Shown here one piece after another: positions 32,706 through 43,419 of a stretch of DNA of 64,000 nucleotides; position 1 is the stretch's first letter; each line of letters starts with the position of its first letter. Source of the stretch: Oreohelix idahoensis (taxonomy: Eukaryota; Mollusca; Gastropoda; Stylommatophora; Oreohelicidae). Under the pieces are notes generated by a model. The model made no database searches and was not told the DNA's origin. It was given only the letters and a program-made list of their open reading frames with translations. The translations under genes were made by a program, and so were the position numbers. The stretch covers positions 124,001 through 188,000 of the forward strand of contig JAMPIV010012270.1 in the NCBI GenBank assembly GCA_024509875.1. The letters are read 5' to 3'.

Positions 32706-35058
32706 CACTAGTCAACAAATTTTCAAAGGTTATTTGTACCAGAAATTAAATATACTATTTCTTATTGATTTTGACATGCTGATTTCAAATATCATAATGA
32801 AATTCACCAATTGGCTCTGGTTTTTTTTTTAAAATGATGAATTTACATTACAGTAATACAAATAATGTATGCTTGTTTAATTCTCTGGGGTGAACAGCTA
32901 GTCTTTCTACTTTAGCATTATAAAAATTGTGGTTACATACTCAATTAATTGATATTTCAACATAAAATGATAGAAAAAATAAAAACATTATTTAAAGTTC
33001 ACATATCATGTTTTAAAAATGCACATTTGAACCCATTCTGTCATTATTCAGTCGCTGTTCGAGCTCTCTTTGCTTGCTTCTTGTCAATCGATGAGGTGTC
33101 TCTTGTCACAGTCCAACTGTAATCAGTAAGCATTGAAGGGCTCCAATTGCCTTGATACCTTGTCTCCATAGCAGCAATGTCCTGGTGAAATCGTTCACCA
33201 TGTTCATCACTGACCGCTCCACAGTTTGATGTAAAGAAATCCAGATGAGAATCCAGAAAATGAATTTGCAAAGACATGTTGCAGCCAAGACTCTTATACT
33301 TCAGAAGGAGATTTTCTACAATTTCATTGTAATTATCAGATCTGTTGTTTCCAAGAAAATTGTCCACCACTGACTTAAATGCTAGCCATGCTGCTTTTTC
33401 CTTGCCATGCAACACGCAAAGAAACTCGTCATCATGAAGAAGTTTTCGAATTTGCGGACCAACAAATACTCCCTCTCTTATTTTAGCTTCACTCAGTCTT
33501 GGAAATTTTATGATGAGGTATTTGAAAGCCTCATCTGTTTTCTCCATTGCCTTGACAAAGTTTTTCATGAGACCCAGCTTAATGTGCAAGGGTGGCAACA
33601 AAATCTTGCTGGTGTCGACAAGTGCTGGATTCTCAACGTTCTTACTGCCAGGCTGCAATGACTGCCTGATTGGCCAATGTCTTCTGATGTAATGGTCACT
33701 TCGTGCACGGCTATCCCACTCACAGAGAAAGCAACAGTACTTGGTGTATCCACCCTGTAGTCCAAGCAAAAGAACGACCACTTTTAAGTCACCGCAAAGT
33801 GACCAATGATGATGATCGTAGTTTATACACTTCAAATGCTGCTTAATGTTTTCATAAGTTTCTTTCATATGAACTGCATGACCAACTGGAATTGACGGTA
33901 ACACATTACCATTATTCAATAAAACAGCTTTAAGACTCGTCTTGGATGAATCAATGAAAAGCCTCCACTCTTCCGGTATGTAATTGATTTTGAGGGCTGC
34001 TATTAAACCAGAAATGTTGTGGCACACAGAAAGGTCACCCTCCTTGAAAAAGAATGTAATAAGCAGCTTCTGGCGGTTCCTATACACAGAAATTGTAACA
34101 TCTTCTGCCAGGAGATTCCACGGTTGCAATCTGGAACCCAAAAGCTCAGCCTTGTTCTTCGGTAAATTCAGATCTCTTACAAGATCATTCAGTTCACCTT
34201 GGGTTATTAAGTGTGGTTTAGTGGATGTAGTTTGCTCAAAATCTGGGTCGCTTGAGGTTGATGGTTCAGGACCACCAATGTCCTCTTCTTCATCAGTGGA
34301 AGCCGCTGAAAATGATTCTGGCACTTTGGGAACTGGTAGGTCATCGCCATGTGGTACCGGACGTATTGTAGAGGGGATGTTTGGATATTCCAGAGTCCAT
34401 TTTTTCTTCTTTGATATGCTTTCCCAATTGAAGGGACCATGCAAAAGTAACAGTTGTTGAGATGATCAGTGGGCTCTCTCCAAATCATTGGGACTGCAAA
34501 AGGCATAGCTTGCCTTTTGCCAGTCAACCACAGTTTAAGATGTGCTGCACATGTATTGCAGCATATGTGTGGCGCCCAGCTCTTATCTTGATCTCCTATT
34601 CTGCAGCCAAAATACAAACTGTACGCCTTCTTCATCACTTTAGTTATATTTCGTTTTTGTGATAGAAATGTCACCTCACACATATATAACAGAAATTATT
34701 AGCACTATTCACACATGTCCTAGGCATTTCTAACTACGATACTTTTGATAAGGACAAATGCACTAACTAATGGCAAAATTTTATCAGAGATATTTATACA
34801 CAAAGGTGATGTAATCATAGGTAGGATTGCATCATCAACTTCTAGTTACATTGTTATTGGTCATTAGAAAAAATTATGCGATCGCCCACAACAGTTGCGT
34901 CATATATATAAATTGACTGTAATTAAATAAACTAGTAGCATATATCTTGAAAACTAGAGCCAATCAACATTTTTTAATGTCATTTTCGTTTTCAGCACAC
35001 CAAAATTAGTTAAGATCAGCTATTTTCATTTCTGGTACATTTTGGTTGTTGACTAGTG
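32706..35058 (-). mobile_element. CACTA-like DNA transposon with long TIRs
   Basis: A 2353 bp element. Its ends read CACTAGTCAACAA inward on both strands (32706 and 35058). The similarity continues for roughly 110 bp (shared blocks TGTACCAGAAAT, TGCTGA, ATTGGCTCT), so the TIRs are long and imperfect. CACTA ends point to the EnSpm/CACTA superfamily, although the expected 3 bp duplication is not clean (TTA at left, AAT at right). It carries one transposon-type gene on the minus strand. Confidence 0.65.
33044..34683 (-). pseudogene. Orphan transposon-associated protein (putative transposase), frameshifted
   Basis: Two frames of one protein of about 540 residues. The N-terminal part (34683 to about 34440) has a Cys/His-rich module (GCRIGDQDKSWAPHICCNTC ... 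PMIWREPTDHLNNCYFC), which looks like a zinc-binding domain. The main part (34444-33044, 466 aa) reads YPNIPSTIRPVPHG, then GYTKYCCFLCEWDSRA, LPPLHIKLGLMKNFVKAM, KIREGVFVGPQIRKLL, CNMSLQIHFLDSHLDFF and AVSDEHGERFHQDIAAMETR. Proteins with these blocks are widespread as uncharacterized multicopy proteins in arthropod and other invertebrate genomes. A frameshift near 34400-34440 splits it. Function is not established; location between CACTA-like ends suggests a transposase. Confidence 0.72.
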
Positions 35059-35299
35059 AATTATCGAAATACTCTGAAAAATTGAGTTTTTTTCAAGAAA
35101 AAAATTAATAAAACAAGTTTTTCTTTGTGGGAAGTAAAAAAAATGGCATAACTATTCGCCATCATCAGTTTTATCATATTTCCAGTCTGTGTGCTTAAAC
35201 ACTACCACACGCATTAGAAGTGTAACAGCGGCATAAAAAATTCACAAATATCGAACACGTCGCACAACCCTAGATAAGTAGGCCGATTCGCAATTCATA
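35059..35299. other. No feature recognised
   Basis: Short AT-rich interval between the CACTA-like element and the repeat array. Confidence 0.4.
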
Positions 35300-35770
35300 A
35301 CCGCCCCAGTTCGCTGTTGTGTGCCAGTAATTATGCTTTAATAATACTCAAAATAAGTTAAGAGTTATGGTTAGGATTGGCGTTGGGGATATTGGTCTGA
35401 GATTTGTAGTTGCTTATTATTTACAAGTGAAGCTAAATGCTAAAAAGTGTTCCGGTTAGCAGTTAGCATTAAGATTAGGCCTAGGCTTAGGATCATAAGA
35501 TAGAAAAAAGTACCCTAATTTTATTCCGCGTTAAAAAAAAAATAATAACGCACAACATTCATCGAGGCTGAAAATAAATAAAAAAAATCTTAATTGCGGC
35601 AGTTGGTTGCTGTGTCAATAATTATTTTTGAAAATTCTCAAAACAGAGCAAGAGTTATGGTTAAGATAAGTGTTAGCGCTTTTTATTCTGAGATTTGTAT
35701 CCACTTATTTTGTACACACATACAAATAAATAAATAAAAGTTCGAAACGGTTACAGTTAGTAGTTTAGAA
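35300..35770. repeat. About 280 bp repeat units, left part of split array
   Basis: Roughly two diverged units with the markers CAATAATTATTTTTGAAAAT (or a variant), AGAGTTATGGTTA, GAGATTTGTA and AGATTAGGCCTAGGCTTAGG. The same order recurs at 40682-41260. The left part stops at ACAGTTAGTAGTTTAGAA and the right part starts at GTTTAGCATTAAGATTAGG, which is how adjacent units join within the right part. So the array was split by insertion. Confidence 0.75.
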
Positions 35771-35771
35771 G

Positions 35772-36839
35772 CAGTGCTTCTTAAACTATTTCAATGTCAT
35801 TCATTCACGAATGAATTTCTATGTTTTTTGGCAATTTTCGTCTCACTTTCTCTTGTGTATAATTTTATATATATTTCATTTTGTCACATGAGCAAAAACA
35901 TAACCCATTTCTCAAGTGTTTATTTTATTCAAGTTATTGAACACCCTAAAAATATGGAAAGAAAACTAGGAGCGACAAAAAAAAATTAACAGAGAAAGTT
36001 TTTTAGATTTTTTCTAGATTACATAAAGTAAAGTTAGTTAACAACAGTTTTAGAACTTAGAATTAGATTCTTAGAAACAATGTTTACTTACTGTGTAAAT
36101 TTACCAACAAAAAAATGACAAACTGTATACTTCTTTACTACTATACAGTATACTTCTTGATGTCAATAAGCGCTGAAGTGCTGGTAGATTGAAGTACAGA
36201 AATATATATAGAATTCTAGTTCTAGCAGAAAAGTAGCTTAATTGGCATCAAGAAGTTACAGTTCAACAGATGTCTATTGGTGATCCTCCAGTGTTGCCAT
36301 TTATATATTTATGATAGCTCGTATGGTCTCTCCTAAAAGATTATATTACAGTAAATTTAGGCAATATTCTGCAACTTTGAAATTCGAAAACAACAGGTAG
36401 ACAGAAAAAACATACAAATTTCAAGCTCCACTGTCATTAAAACCAACGGGCTGATCACTCGTTTGCCAGTCACTTTGATTACGGAAACAACAGCAAACGA
36501 ATTGATTTGTCGTTGCCCTAAAGACGCCATTAGGCGTGATGGGAACAACGGCAAAGAAAATCTATTCGCTGTTGCCCTTAAGACGCCACTAGGCGTAATG
36601 GCCACTGACTGCTTTGCCGGTCGTTGGCTAAGGACGGAAGAAGAAGACTGTCATTAAAAAGCAATATGAGCTTCCTAACCACTTTAACTGCAATCCCTGA
36701 CATATAGAAAACAATATAAATATCTCAGTAAATTAAGTCATTCACCCTTCATGTTTTATTCACCCCTCCAGATTCATTCACCCCCAATATAATTTCATTC
36801 ACCCTTGGGTAAAGCACTCATCAGTTTAAGAAGCACTTA
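35772..36839. mobile_element. hAT-like MITE, left part
   Basis: Starts CAGTGCTTCTTAAACT. The matching right terminus (same 16 bp on the other strand) is at 36824-36839 and is completed at 40672-40681 after the RTE-1 insertion. Flanking 8 bp GTTTAGAA (35763-35770) and GTTTAGCA (40682-40689) differ by one base. Internal text near the right end has short CATTCACCC repeats. Non-coding. It carries a 204 bp insertion at 36443-36646. Confidence 0.7.
36443..36646 (+). mobile_element. Short retroposed element with RTE-1-like tail
   Basis: A 204 bp insertion flanked by the perfect 13 bp duplication ACTGTCATTAAAA (36430-36442 and 36647-36659). The first ~75 bp is unlike RTE-1. The rest has two tandem versions of the RTE-1 3' region (GTTGCCCTAAAGACGCCATT and GTTGCCCTTAAGACGCCACT), then GGCCACTGACTGCTTTGCCG and a GAAGAAGAAG end. 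A SINE using the RTE tail, or a rearranged RTE-1 copy. Confidence 0.75.
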
Positions 36840-37023
36840 TTCTTCTTCTTTGATCTTTAGCCGCCGACTGTCAAAGCAGTCAGTGGCCATCACGCCTGGT
36901 GGCGTCTTGTAGGGCAGCAACAAATTGCTTCCACTTTGTTTGGTCGGCGGCCATCCTTTGTACAGTGCCCCAACTCTGGTTCATTCTTTGCATCTCAGTC
37001 AAGTTGTTTTTGGTCAGCCACTC

Positions 37024-38178
37024 TGTTGCTGTCATTTTTGACGGAGTCATCTGTCAAGTTATTTGCTTATGTTTTTATCATAAGAATAATTGTGTCTTTA
37101 CCTGCGACGTCAGGTTGATTAGGGGTTGTCTTCCCTTGTTTATTCATTCATTGTGTTTGACCTTTAGGGTCAAAGGTAGACAGTTCGGGCGTATGCCCAT
37201 GGGCAGGTTTTTTTTAAGCGGGAGTTGAGTTAGACTTCCGGCAAGCCGGGAAGTGTGCTGGTTTCTGAAGGGACGAGAGTCCATTGTGTTTTTCGGGGAG
37301 AATCTTCGAAGTGACTGCACTGGCAGTTTTCCCCAGTGAATCTCTGTGCGTTGGAATGACAGCAGAGTTCCTTGTTAAGTTCTGTGGATACGGTTACAGG
37401 TAATACCGACTTTTTCCATTACTATGCTTTCGGTAGCAGAACATGTTAGAAGATTGCCTAGTCTGTGAACTGCAGCTCACCGGTCCTCCATTTCAGAACT
37501 TATATGTTGTGCTCAAGGTAGCCATCCAAGACTATTAGTCTTCATACCATCCAGAAATCCAGTGACGAAGATATATTGTGGGAGCCGCAGATTGGCGGCA
37601 TATTTATGTCTATAATAAGCATTACTGCAGGGTTGATGGTAACCTGCTTATCAGAAGTACACAGCCGACGTCAGAACGAGGCCTGTGTTTTCGGCTATTA
37701 TACTACAGCCTGATAATGTGCAATTGGCGGGGAATGCCAAGTTGCACCTATGTGTCAAAGTGATTAAGGTATCTGACGCGTTTAGTCAGTAATCCCAGGG
37801 CGACGCCACGAACTGTCCTTATTGAAGAACATTGTATTGATCATGCACGAATATTCAAATGTTTACCAGCTTGCTGAATGCCTAATGTATACCTATCGAT
37901 TTCCGGTCAGCATGACCTTGTTTACAATGACTGTTCCTGTTGATACCATGTGTGTTCTCGTCAATAAATGTTTTGAAACGTGTCTGCAGTGTCCAAGCAT
38001 CCTTGACTACTGCATGTGAGTGTATGGGTTGCAGGGTCTACATACATACGAGCCTAAACACATTCGCGCCGTCATTCGCACCCACACTCAGTTCATCATC
38101 CGCTCGCACCACACACCTAACAACATGTATACTGTCTTGGGCCAGTGATCACCTCAACAAGAGAAAAGTACAGTTACA
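37024..38178. mobile_element. Solo LTR, 1155 bp
   Basis: Begins TGTTGCTGTCA and ends CAGTTACA, with the perfect 5 bp duplication CACTC at 37019-37023 and 38179-38183. It lies in the RTE-1 copy, whose sequence resumes on both sides. The interior is non-coding and contains an AATAAA near 37962, a plausible LTR polyadenylation signal in plus orientation. It is not the same sequence as the 2.2 kb LTRs further right. A solo LTR normally arises by recombination between two LTRs of one element. Confidence 0.88.
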
Positions 38179-39171
38179 CACTCTTTCGCTTTCCTTCGGG
38201 GTCCATAGCATAGCTGTTCTTGTAATGCATCAGGGTCCCTTCTGAGGACGTGGCCAACCCAACTCCAGCGTCTACCAACTATGATGGTGTGCATGTCCTC
38301 TTGGTTACTCCGAATAAGTAGTTCTTGGTTGGTGATGGTATTTGGCCAAAAGATTCCGTGAATTTTCCTTTTTTACATTCTGTGGAAAGAGGACAGTTTC
38401 AACATTTCCTTCTCTGTTACTCTCCAGCATTCTGCACCATAGAGAAGCACAGAAAGTACACAGCTCTCATATAACCTTAATTTGGTGTTTGTGCTGTACT
38501 GGGAAGACTTCGAGATGTTGTTGAGGCTAGCAAAGGCTGTTCTCGCTTTAATCATTCTGTTGTTGATGTACTTGCTTGTTCCGCCGTCTGGTATTACTAT
38601 GCATCCTAAGTATGTAAATGTGCCCGTCTGTTCTAGCTTCTGGTTCCTTACTGTTATTGGCTCAGGATTGCCCACATTGAGTGTCATGACCTCTGTCTTC
38701 TTCAGACTGATGTTCAGAACCACCTGCTGGCTATACTTATTCAGTCTATCGGTTTTTTCTTGGATGTGTTGATGTGAATGTGTGAATAGTGCAATGTCAT
38801 CTGCATATTCCAGGTCTTCCAGTGTAGAAAATGTTGTCCATCTAATTCCTCTTGGACTGCCCTCTGTTGTCTGCCACATCACCCAGTCTATGACCGTCAA
38901 AAATAAAGTTGTTGATAAGGGGCATCCCTGTCGTACTCCTGTCTTCACCTCGAAAGTTAGGTTGCTCAACCCAACACTGTATGTAAAGTTAGAATAGAGG
39001 CTTTTTATAATGGAAACAATGCAGCTAGGAATTCCATAAGCCCTCAGTATTTTCCAGAGGCTGTCCCTGTGTATGCTGTCAAAAGCCTTTTCAAAATCAA
39101 CAAAGTTAATGTATAGCTTTCTATGCCATTCTGAGCACTGCTCTATAATGTTCCTGAGGGTGAATATATGA

Positions 39172-39302
39172 TAATAACTAACACATAACTTATTCTCCAG
39201 ACCTAAAGGTCTTTTATATTTGGACATGCGCCCTAATATAACCGGCTAGGTTGAACAGGGCACACCTTGCCAAGACTAGGCAAAATTTTATTAACACAAC
39301 AC
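39172..39302. mobile_element. Unclassified 131 bp insertion
   Basis: Interrupts the RT of the RTE-1 copy exactly between two copies of ATATATGA (39164-39171 and 39303-39310). The 8 bp duplication would fit a hAT element, but no clear terminal inverted repeats were seen. No coding. Confidence 0.65.
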
Positions 39303-40681
39303 ATATATGATCTGCACATCTTCTGTTCTTTCTGAATCCCTCTTGTTCTTTCCTCAGTTTATGGTCTACTGCTTTTGAAATTCTCTGGATAATTATCCTG
39401 CCTAGTATTTTACTGGGAATTGATAGGAGGGTAATTCCTCTCCAGTTGTTGCAGTCTGCAAGACCGCTATTCTTGGGCAATTTGACAATTATTCCTTTAC
39501 TCCACTCCGTTGGTGTTGTCTCTGTTTTCCAGACTTGTGCAAATAGTGGTTCTAATAGTTCTGCTGCTAGTTCAGGTTCTGCCTTGAATAACTCAGCATT
39601 TAAATTGTCGTGACCAGGCGCTTTTCCATTCTTTAACCCTTTGATAGCTGTAATGAATTCTTCTTTTCATGGAATGTCTGTATTTACGTCTAGGTCACGT
39701 TCAGCCCCAGGAACATTCAGCTGTGTCTCTGGTGGTTCCTTATTCAGTGTTTCTCTGAAGTGCTCTGCCCATCTTGTTTCCTGCCCTTGTGCTATGGTGA
39801 TGAGATTTCCTTGCTTGTCTCTTACTAACGTTATATTGTTTGCACCTCATTTTCCACTGACAGTTTTAGTTATTTTATAAACTGTGCTTTGTTCATTTCT
39901 CAGTGACTCCTCTGCTGCCTGCCTTGCAAGGTCATCCATAAATTTCCTCTTGTTTGCACAGGTTTGACGTTTTACTTCTTTGTCCAGCTGACAGTACTGT
40001 TCGCTATACATTTCCTTTAACCTTGGAGACTTTGCTTCTCCTTTCTTTCTTTTCATTTCTTTTCTCATCACTATGGTGTTTAACATTTCTGGTGTTATCC
40101 AGTTTTGTCTCTTTCTTTCCTGGAATCCCAAGCATGATTCGCCACTTTCCGTGAATATTGTTGAAATGATGTTGAATTTCTGGTCAACATCATCAGTCGC
40201 TGTACTTTCCTGGCTTTTGGCAATTTGATATCGTCTCTTTACATCAACCACAAAAGCTTTTCTGGTGAGTTTCATTATGTTATATCTTTTCTGTTTCATT
40301 GCAATTGGTCCAGCAGCTCCGAGTTTCACCTTCAGTCTTGCTACTACAAGGTGATGATCACTTCCCACATCTGCACTTCTTCTTACTTTCATGTCTTGTA
40401 GTGCATGCCTCCATCTACCATTGATCATAATGTGGTCTACCTGGTTTCTGTCCCGTCCATTTGGTGATTCTCACGTTAACTTGTGTACTTCTTTGTGTGG
40501 AAAAAGTGTTCCTCCAATGACCAGGTTGTTGATGCTGCAGAAGCTTATTAGTTTGGCCCCATTCTCGTTTACTGTTCAACTGCTGCATTTCCACATTACT
40601 CTTTCATTATAAGTATTGTGTGTACCAACTTTCACATTGAGGTCTCCCATTACTATAATAAGATCGTACCTAGAAGCACTG

Positions 40682-41260
40682 GTTTAGCATTAAGATTAGG
40701 CCTAGGCTTAAGATACAGAGACAAAAACAGCACAAATTGTATTTCGCGCTTTAAAAAAACAAATAATAACATGAGACAAGACATTGAGGCCATACTTAAA
40801 AACACAAAACTTCAACAGCAAATGCTACAGATCGAGAGTTGGGCAACATCTGAAACTCGAAAACTCATAACTACCCCAGTTTGCTGTTGTGTCAATAATT
40901 ATTTTTGAAAATGTACAAAACAGGGCAAGAGTTAAGCCCTAAGGTTAAAATTATAGCGGTCACTGTTCTGTGATTTGTAGCCACTTATTATTTATATTTA
41001 ATAACAAAAAACTAAATGCTGGAAACAATGTTACAGTTAGTGGTTTAGCATGAGCATGTAGGCCTAGGCTTAGGATGCAGAGGCTGAAAAATATTGTCAT
41101 AATTATGTTTCGTGGCGCTTACAAAATATTAATGTGCGATAGAAACAGATGACGTATTTTTAAAAAACAACAAAAGCAACAAATGTTATAGGATCGAGAA
41201 TTTGGGGTACTTCTCGCTTGCGATTTGGGCTACTTCTCAATTACAATTTGGATGACACCT
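40682..41260. repeat. Repeat array, right part
   Basis: About two units (markers at 40695 and 41060 for TAGGCCTAGGCTTA, and CAATAATTATTTTTGAAAAT at 40891) continuing the array of 35300-35770. The 96 aa frame at 40618-40908 is repeat and RTE sequence, not a gene. Confidence 0.72.
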
Positions 41261-41615
41261 GAAAATTGGAAAAAAAATAAAAAACTTTTCCTAAACATAA
41301 CTAACCCCACTCATTTCAGATGAGAGGTTGCTGACCTGAACAAAGTAAAGTGGTTGGAAAAGAAATGTGGTGATAGCACATTTGCACATAAAAGAATTCA
41401 AGACCTTGCAAAAAAACACTTGCACACCAACAGGTTGTTTAAAAACACAAGAAGGTATCATTACTGACAACAGGAAAATTGACAGGTAATTAAAAACAGA
41501 CATGATTTGAGTGTAATGAGGACTTCATGACAAAAAAAAAAAAAAGATGAAAATTTACAACTACAACCAATAATTATGGATTGCAATAATGAACGAAATT
41601 ATTAATGCACTAGAC

Positions 41616-42958
41616 CAGGGGTCGGCAACCTGCGGCTCTTTGAGCCATCTCGTGCGGTTCTTGGCTCTCGGCTACTTAACACTTAGTGTCCGTGCGCTAA
41701 AAGCACCTTTTGACATACACTTTTCGTGGACTAAACTTTTGGGTGTGGGGGGAGTGGGTCCTTTAAAGATTTTGTCATCTTTTTATTATTTTAAAGACAA
41801 GAGAAATGCTTTCCATTATTTCTATTTTTGGATTCATAACAGATTACAGAATTTTCGATTACGAAATAAACAAGTTTTTTTCACAAAATTTTTATATATC
41901 AATACCCTTTAGCTCCCAGAGGAGCATAGGCCTTCAACTAACCCATGCCAAGTCTTCCTGTCCGGTGCCATCCCCTCAAGTTCTTTCCATGTTTTCCTCA
42001 TTATTTTCAACTCTGTATCCAGTTCTCTTCTCCATGTGTTTTTTGGTCTACCTCTGCCTCTCTTTCCCTGTGGATTCCAGAACAAGTACTGCCTTGTAAT
42101 GGTATTAACTGGTCTCCTCAATGTGTGTCTTATCCATCTCCAGCGTCTTCTTCTCAATTCTTGTTCCACTGGCACTTGTCATCAATTCCACATTTGTGAC
42201 TTTGTCATACCATTTCAGTCCTTCTATTCTACGCAAGCACCCATTTATAAAAGTCTGTAGCTTTTTGGTTTTTGTTGCTCTCCATGTCTCAGAGCCATAC
42301 AATAGGACTGACTTGACATTTGAGTTAAAGATTCTTATTGTCGTGTTGGACTTGATTTGTCTTGTTCTCCATATGTTTCCCAATGCAATGAAAGCTCCTA
42401 TTGCTTTTTGTTTTCTTATTTTGATATCATTGTCTGTCCTTCCAACTCTGTTTACACAACAGCTATGTTCAGCTGAAGAAATTTACATTTGGGCTTCTTT
42501 CAATTTTTGGATCAACATATTTTTGTGAACAATTGTTTCCCAACATGAATTATATCAAAAGCAAATTAAGAAGTCAATTGAATGACGTGAGTCTCCAGTC
42601 ATGCTTGACAATGAAAACAACAGATTATTCACCTAAATATTGACCAACTTTGCAAGGAAATCCAACAGCAAAAGTCTCATTAAATTTCCTTACTTTTCAT
42701 TTGTATATTTTATTTTATTATTATGTTACATCTTATCTGAATATTTGTTACTGAAAAATTGTATTACTTATTGTGTAGTAAAATGGCATTTGAAAAATTA
42801 TGTTTATTTCAATTATATATATGTATGTATGTGTGTATATATATAATTGAATGAGAGATACCATGTGATTTTTTTTTTTCATTCGGCTCTTCAGTTTTTT
42901 AAAATGGAGACAAAATTAAATATTTGGCTCTTTGTCATGGAAAGGTTGCCGACCCCTG
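41616..42958. mobile_element. hAT-type non-autonomous element
   Basis: Begins CAGGGGTCGGCAACCT, ends AGGTTGCCGACCCCTG (perfect complement), and is flanked by the perfect 8 bp duplication CACTAGAC (41608-41615 and 42959-42966). These are diagnostic hAT features. The subterminal GCGGCTCTTTGAGCC and GGCTCTTTGTCATGG blocks are also inverted. No hAT transposase frame is present; the interior holds a LINE-4 copy. Confidence 0.93.
41895..42530 (-). mobile_element. LINE-4 3' part, inside the hAT element
   Basis: Minus-strand LINE. The RT C-terminus is encoded in two frames: 42383-42105 (RIFNSNVKSVLLYGSETWRA, INGCLRRI, WYDKVTNVEL) and 42175-41909 (RRRRWRWIRHTLRRPVNTIT, KRGRGRPKNTWRRELDTEL, ending GLCSSGS). 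This is the best preserved LINE-4 copy here. The 3' end reads ATCAATACC-type text, as at 30396. The target duplication is not resolved. Confidence 0.85.
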
Positions 42959-43419
42959 CACTAGACATATGAAAGCAGGAAAAGAGCCAGAACACTGGAT
43001 AGAATTTCAATGAAATGATTATAGTCTTACATGGGTTTAGAAGGGATAACGTTGCTAGCCTGCTGAATGCAATCTATAACACTGGGAAATCTCATTCAGT
43101 ATTTACTGCTCTGCCAAAATAGTCTGAAGCCGCTGAATGTGAACAGCACTAAGCAACTAGACTCAAGAGTCACATTACAAAGACATGACAAGTTATGCTA
43201 TGAATGCCAAACAGAAATGTCAGGAGAACAATGTGGATTTGTTTAAATAAAAGGAGCTATAAGTGGCATCCTCACACTGAGAATATCAAATTAAAGCTCA
43301 TTCAAAGTTAATAAAGATGTATATTTGTGCTTCATCAACTACACAAAGGCATTTATCATTATTAAATATACAGAAGTGATTAAAAATGCCCACATATTAC
43401 TCTCAATGAACAGAAAATT

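Larger units (their letters stand above)
36840..40671 (-). mobile_element. RTE-1 copy, 5'-truncated, with two later insertions
   Basis: Minus-strand RTE-1 inserted at the hAT-like MITE end; the duplication AGAAGCACT is at 36831-36839 and 40672-40680. It is cut by a solo LTR (37024-38178) and a 131 bp insert (39172-39302). Coding remains: endonuclease end and linker (40428-39847), RT fingers (39480-39311) and the RT core (39163 to 38186) with FVDFEKAFDSIHRD, GVRQGCPLSTTLF and EYADDIALF. It begins within the endonuclease at its 5' end. A 17 bp deletion near 36999 removes part of the C-terminal coding region. Confidence 0.92.
41300..43410 (+). pseudogene. Decayed RTE-like LINE split by hAT element
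   Basis: Plus-strand relic of the same type as the host LINE of the first 10 kb. Before the hAT element (41300-41607) only broken linker text remains. After it (42967 on) come KAGKEPEHWIEF, then GEQCGFV near 43230, and VYLCFINYTKAFIIIKYTEV near 43320-43380, the RT motif that in functional copies reads FIDxTKAFD. Several stops. Confidence 0.7.
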
